From Pyrinomonadaceae bacterium (GTDB taxonomy: Bacteria; Acidobacteriota; Blastocatellia; Pyrinomonadales; Pyrinomonadaceae), in assembly GCA_014379075.1 (NCBI GenBank), contig JACMMN010000182.1, forward strand, positions 1 through 30,207: a stretch of DNA of 30,207 nt, in the 5' to 3' direction. This document shows positions 29,849-30,207 of this stretch, one piece after another. Under the pieces are notes generated by a model. That model did no database searches. It worked only from the letters and a program-made list of their open reading frames with translations, and was not told where the DNA came from. Made by a program: the position numbers and the translations under genes. The number at the start of each line of letters is the position of its first letter. The first letter of the stretch is position 1.

Positions 29849-30207
29849 TCAGGGCAGCGGCGAAACTTTCAAGTGTGTCCGTGCTTCCCAGAGTTCAGGA
29901 AAAAACTTCTTCGACAGCGTCGTCATCAGATATCCGACGCCTTCCGAGCCGCCGGTGCCTTTTTTCATTCCGAGCATACGTTCGACCATCAAAATATGAT
30001 GGTAGCGCCACATTACGATATTCTCGTCGTGTTCGATCAGCAGATCCTGCATGATGAAATAATCCGCGTATTTTTCGGGATGAGTTAAGATTTCTACAGT
30101 CGCCTGCACTCTTTCCTCGTGTGTTTGCACCGCGAAGCCGTTGCGTCCCAGAAGCGACCAGAATACTTCGCCGAGTGTCGGTTCATTGAATCTTTTCGTC
30201 AATCTCT
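29849..30207 (-). CDS. kynA: Tryptophan 2,3-dioxygenase, C-terminal part; start lies beyond window
   Basis: Heme enzyme that opens the indole ring of L-tryptophan to N-formylkynurenine, the first step of the kynurenine path. Only the C-terminal 118 or so residues are present; the reading frame continues off the right edge (codons AGA, TTG precede TKRFNEP), so there is no start in view. The conserved block WRYHHILMVERMLG contains the expected proximal heme His, and MKKGTGGSEGVGYL contains the Thr that contacts the substrate amino group; FFPELWEARTHL is the standard end. It ends tail to tail one base from hemW. Whether kynurenine-path partners follow upstream is not visible. Confidence 0.92.
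   Translation of the reverse strand, partial: RLTKRFNEPTLGEVFWSLLGRNGFAVQTHEERVQATVEILTHPEKYADYFIMQDLLIEHDENIVMWRYHHILMVERMLGMKKGTGGSEGVGYLMTTLSKKFFPELWEARTHLKVSPLP

Noticed and set aside
29849..30202. A complete 117-residue dioxygenase with a TTG start
   Set aside because: The codon at 30202 is an internal Leu; the frame continues off the window and the enzyme family is much longer.

Overview
The window is a gene-dense stretch of a Gram-negative-type bacterial chromosome, with no rRNA, tRNA, CRISPR array, transposase or phage gene that I can see. Its gene content fits Acidobacteriota, plausibly Blastocatellia: a complete mre/mrd elongasome operon, a Ser/Thr kinase fused to an ATPase and TPR-like repeats, a DinB-family protein, an MgtE-N/CBS protein without a membrane pore, and zinc-ribbon/PH membrane proteins. 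That assignment is inferred from gene style only. Both terminal genes, a class A PBP on the left and tryptophan 2,3-dioxygenase on the right, are cut by the window edges.

Layout. 1-7216 (minus): the cell-shape operon mreB-mreC-mreD-mrdA-rodA-PBP1A, holding the rod scaffold, the SEDS polymerase and two penicillin-binding proteins. 7468-10836 (minus): a proteostasis operon of a paired-CBS protein, a small heat-shock protein and Lon protease, closed by an intrinsic terminator. 11107-12050: a Rieske ferredoxin (+) converging on a papain-like cysteine peptidase (-), with a perfect hairpin between them. 12278-17640: surface polysaccharide genes, namely a Wzc-type tyrosine autokinase (+) and rfbD and rfbB for dTDP-rhamnose precursors (-), with a small secreted protein between the latter two. 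17729-19354 (minus): a zinc-ribbon/PH-like membrane protein and a lytic transglycosylase. 19624-24011: an MgtE-N/CBS protein (+) converging on a 1039-residue kinase-ATPase-repeat protein (-). 24212-26308 (+): an exported redoxin, a TlpA-like protein with an extra C-terminal domain, and a DinB-like protein. 26465-29847 (+): purL and hemW, joined by a one-base TAATG overlap. 29849 to the end (-): the C-terminal part of tryptophan 2,3-dioxygenase.

The most unusual signal lies outside the ordinary genes. At least six gaps between genes carry an imperfect palindrome, and in most of them the arms are built from tandem, degenerate 8- or 9-bp units. The unit sequence differs from site to site, for example GAGTTTNNA, CACAGAGNN and NCGGNGAC. 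The NCGGNGAC type also occurs as five consecutive 8-bp units inside purL, where it adds an apparent in-frame linker between domains. This looks like a family, or a shared mechanism, of small interspersed palindromic elements that tolerates insertion into coding sequence. No multi-gene system unknown to me is evident. The best protein-level leads are the isolated papain-like peptidase, the TlpA fusion and the CBS-sHsp-Lon operon.
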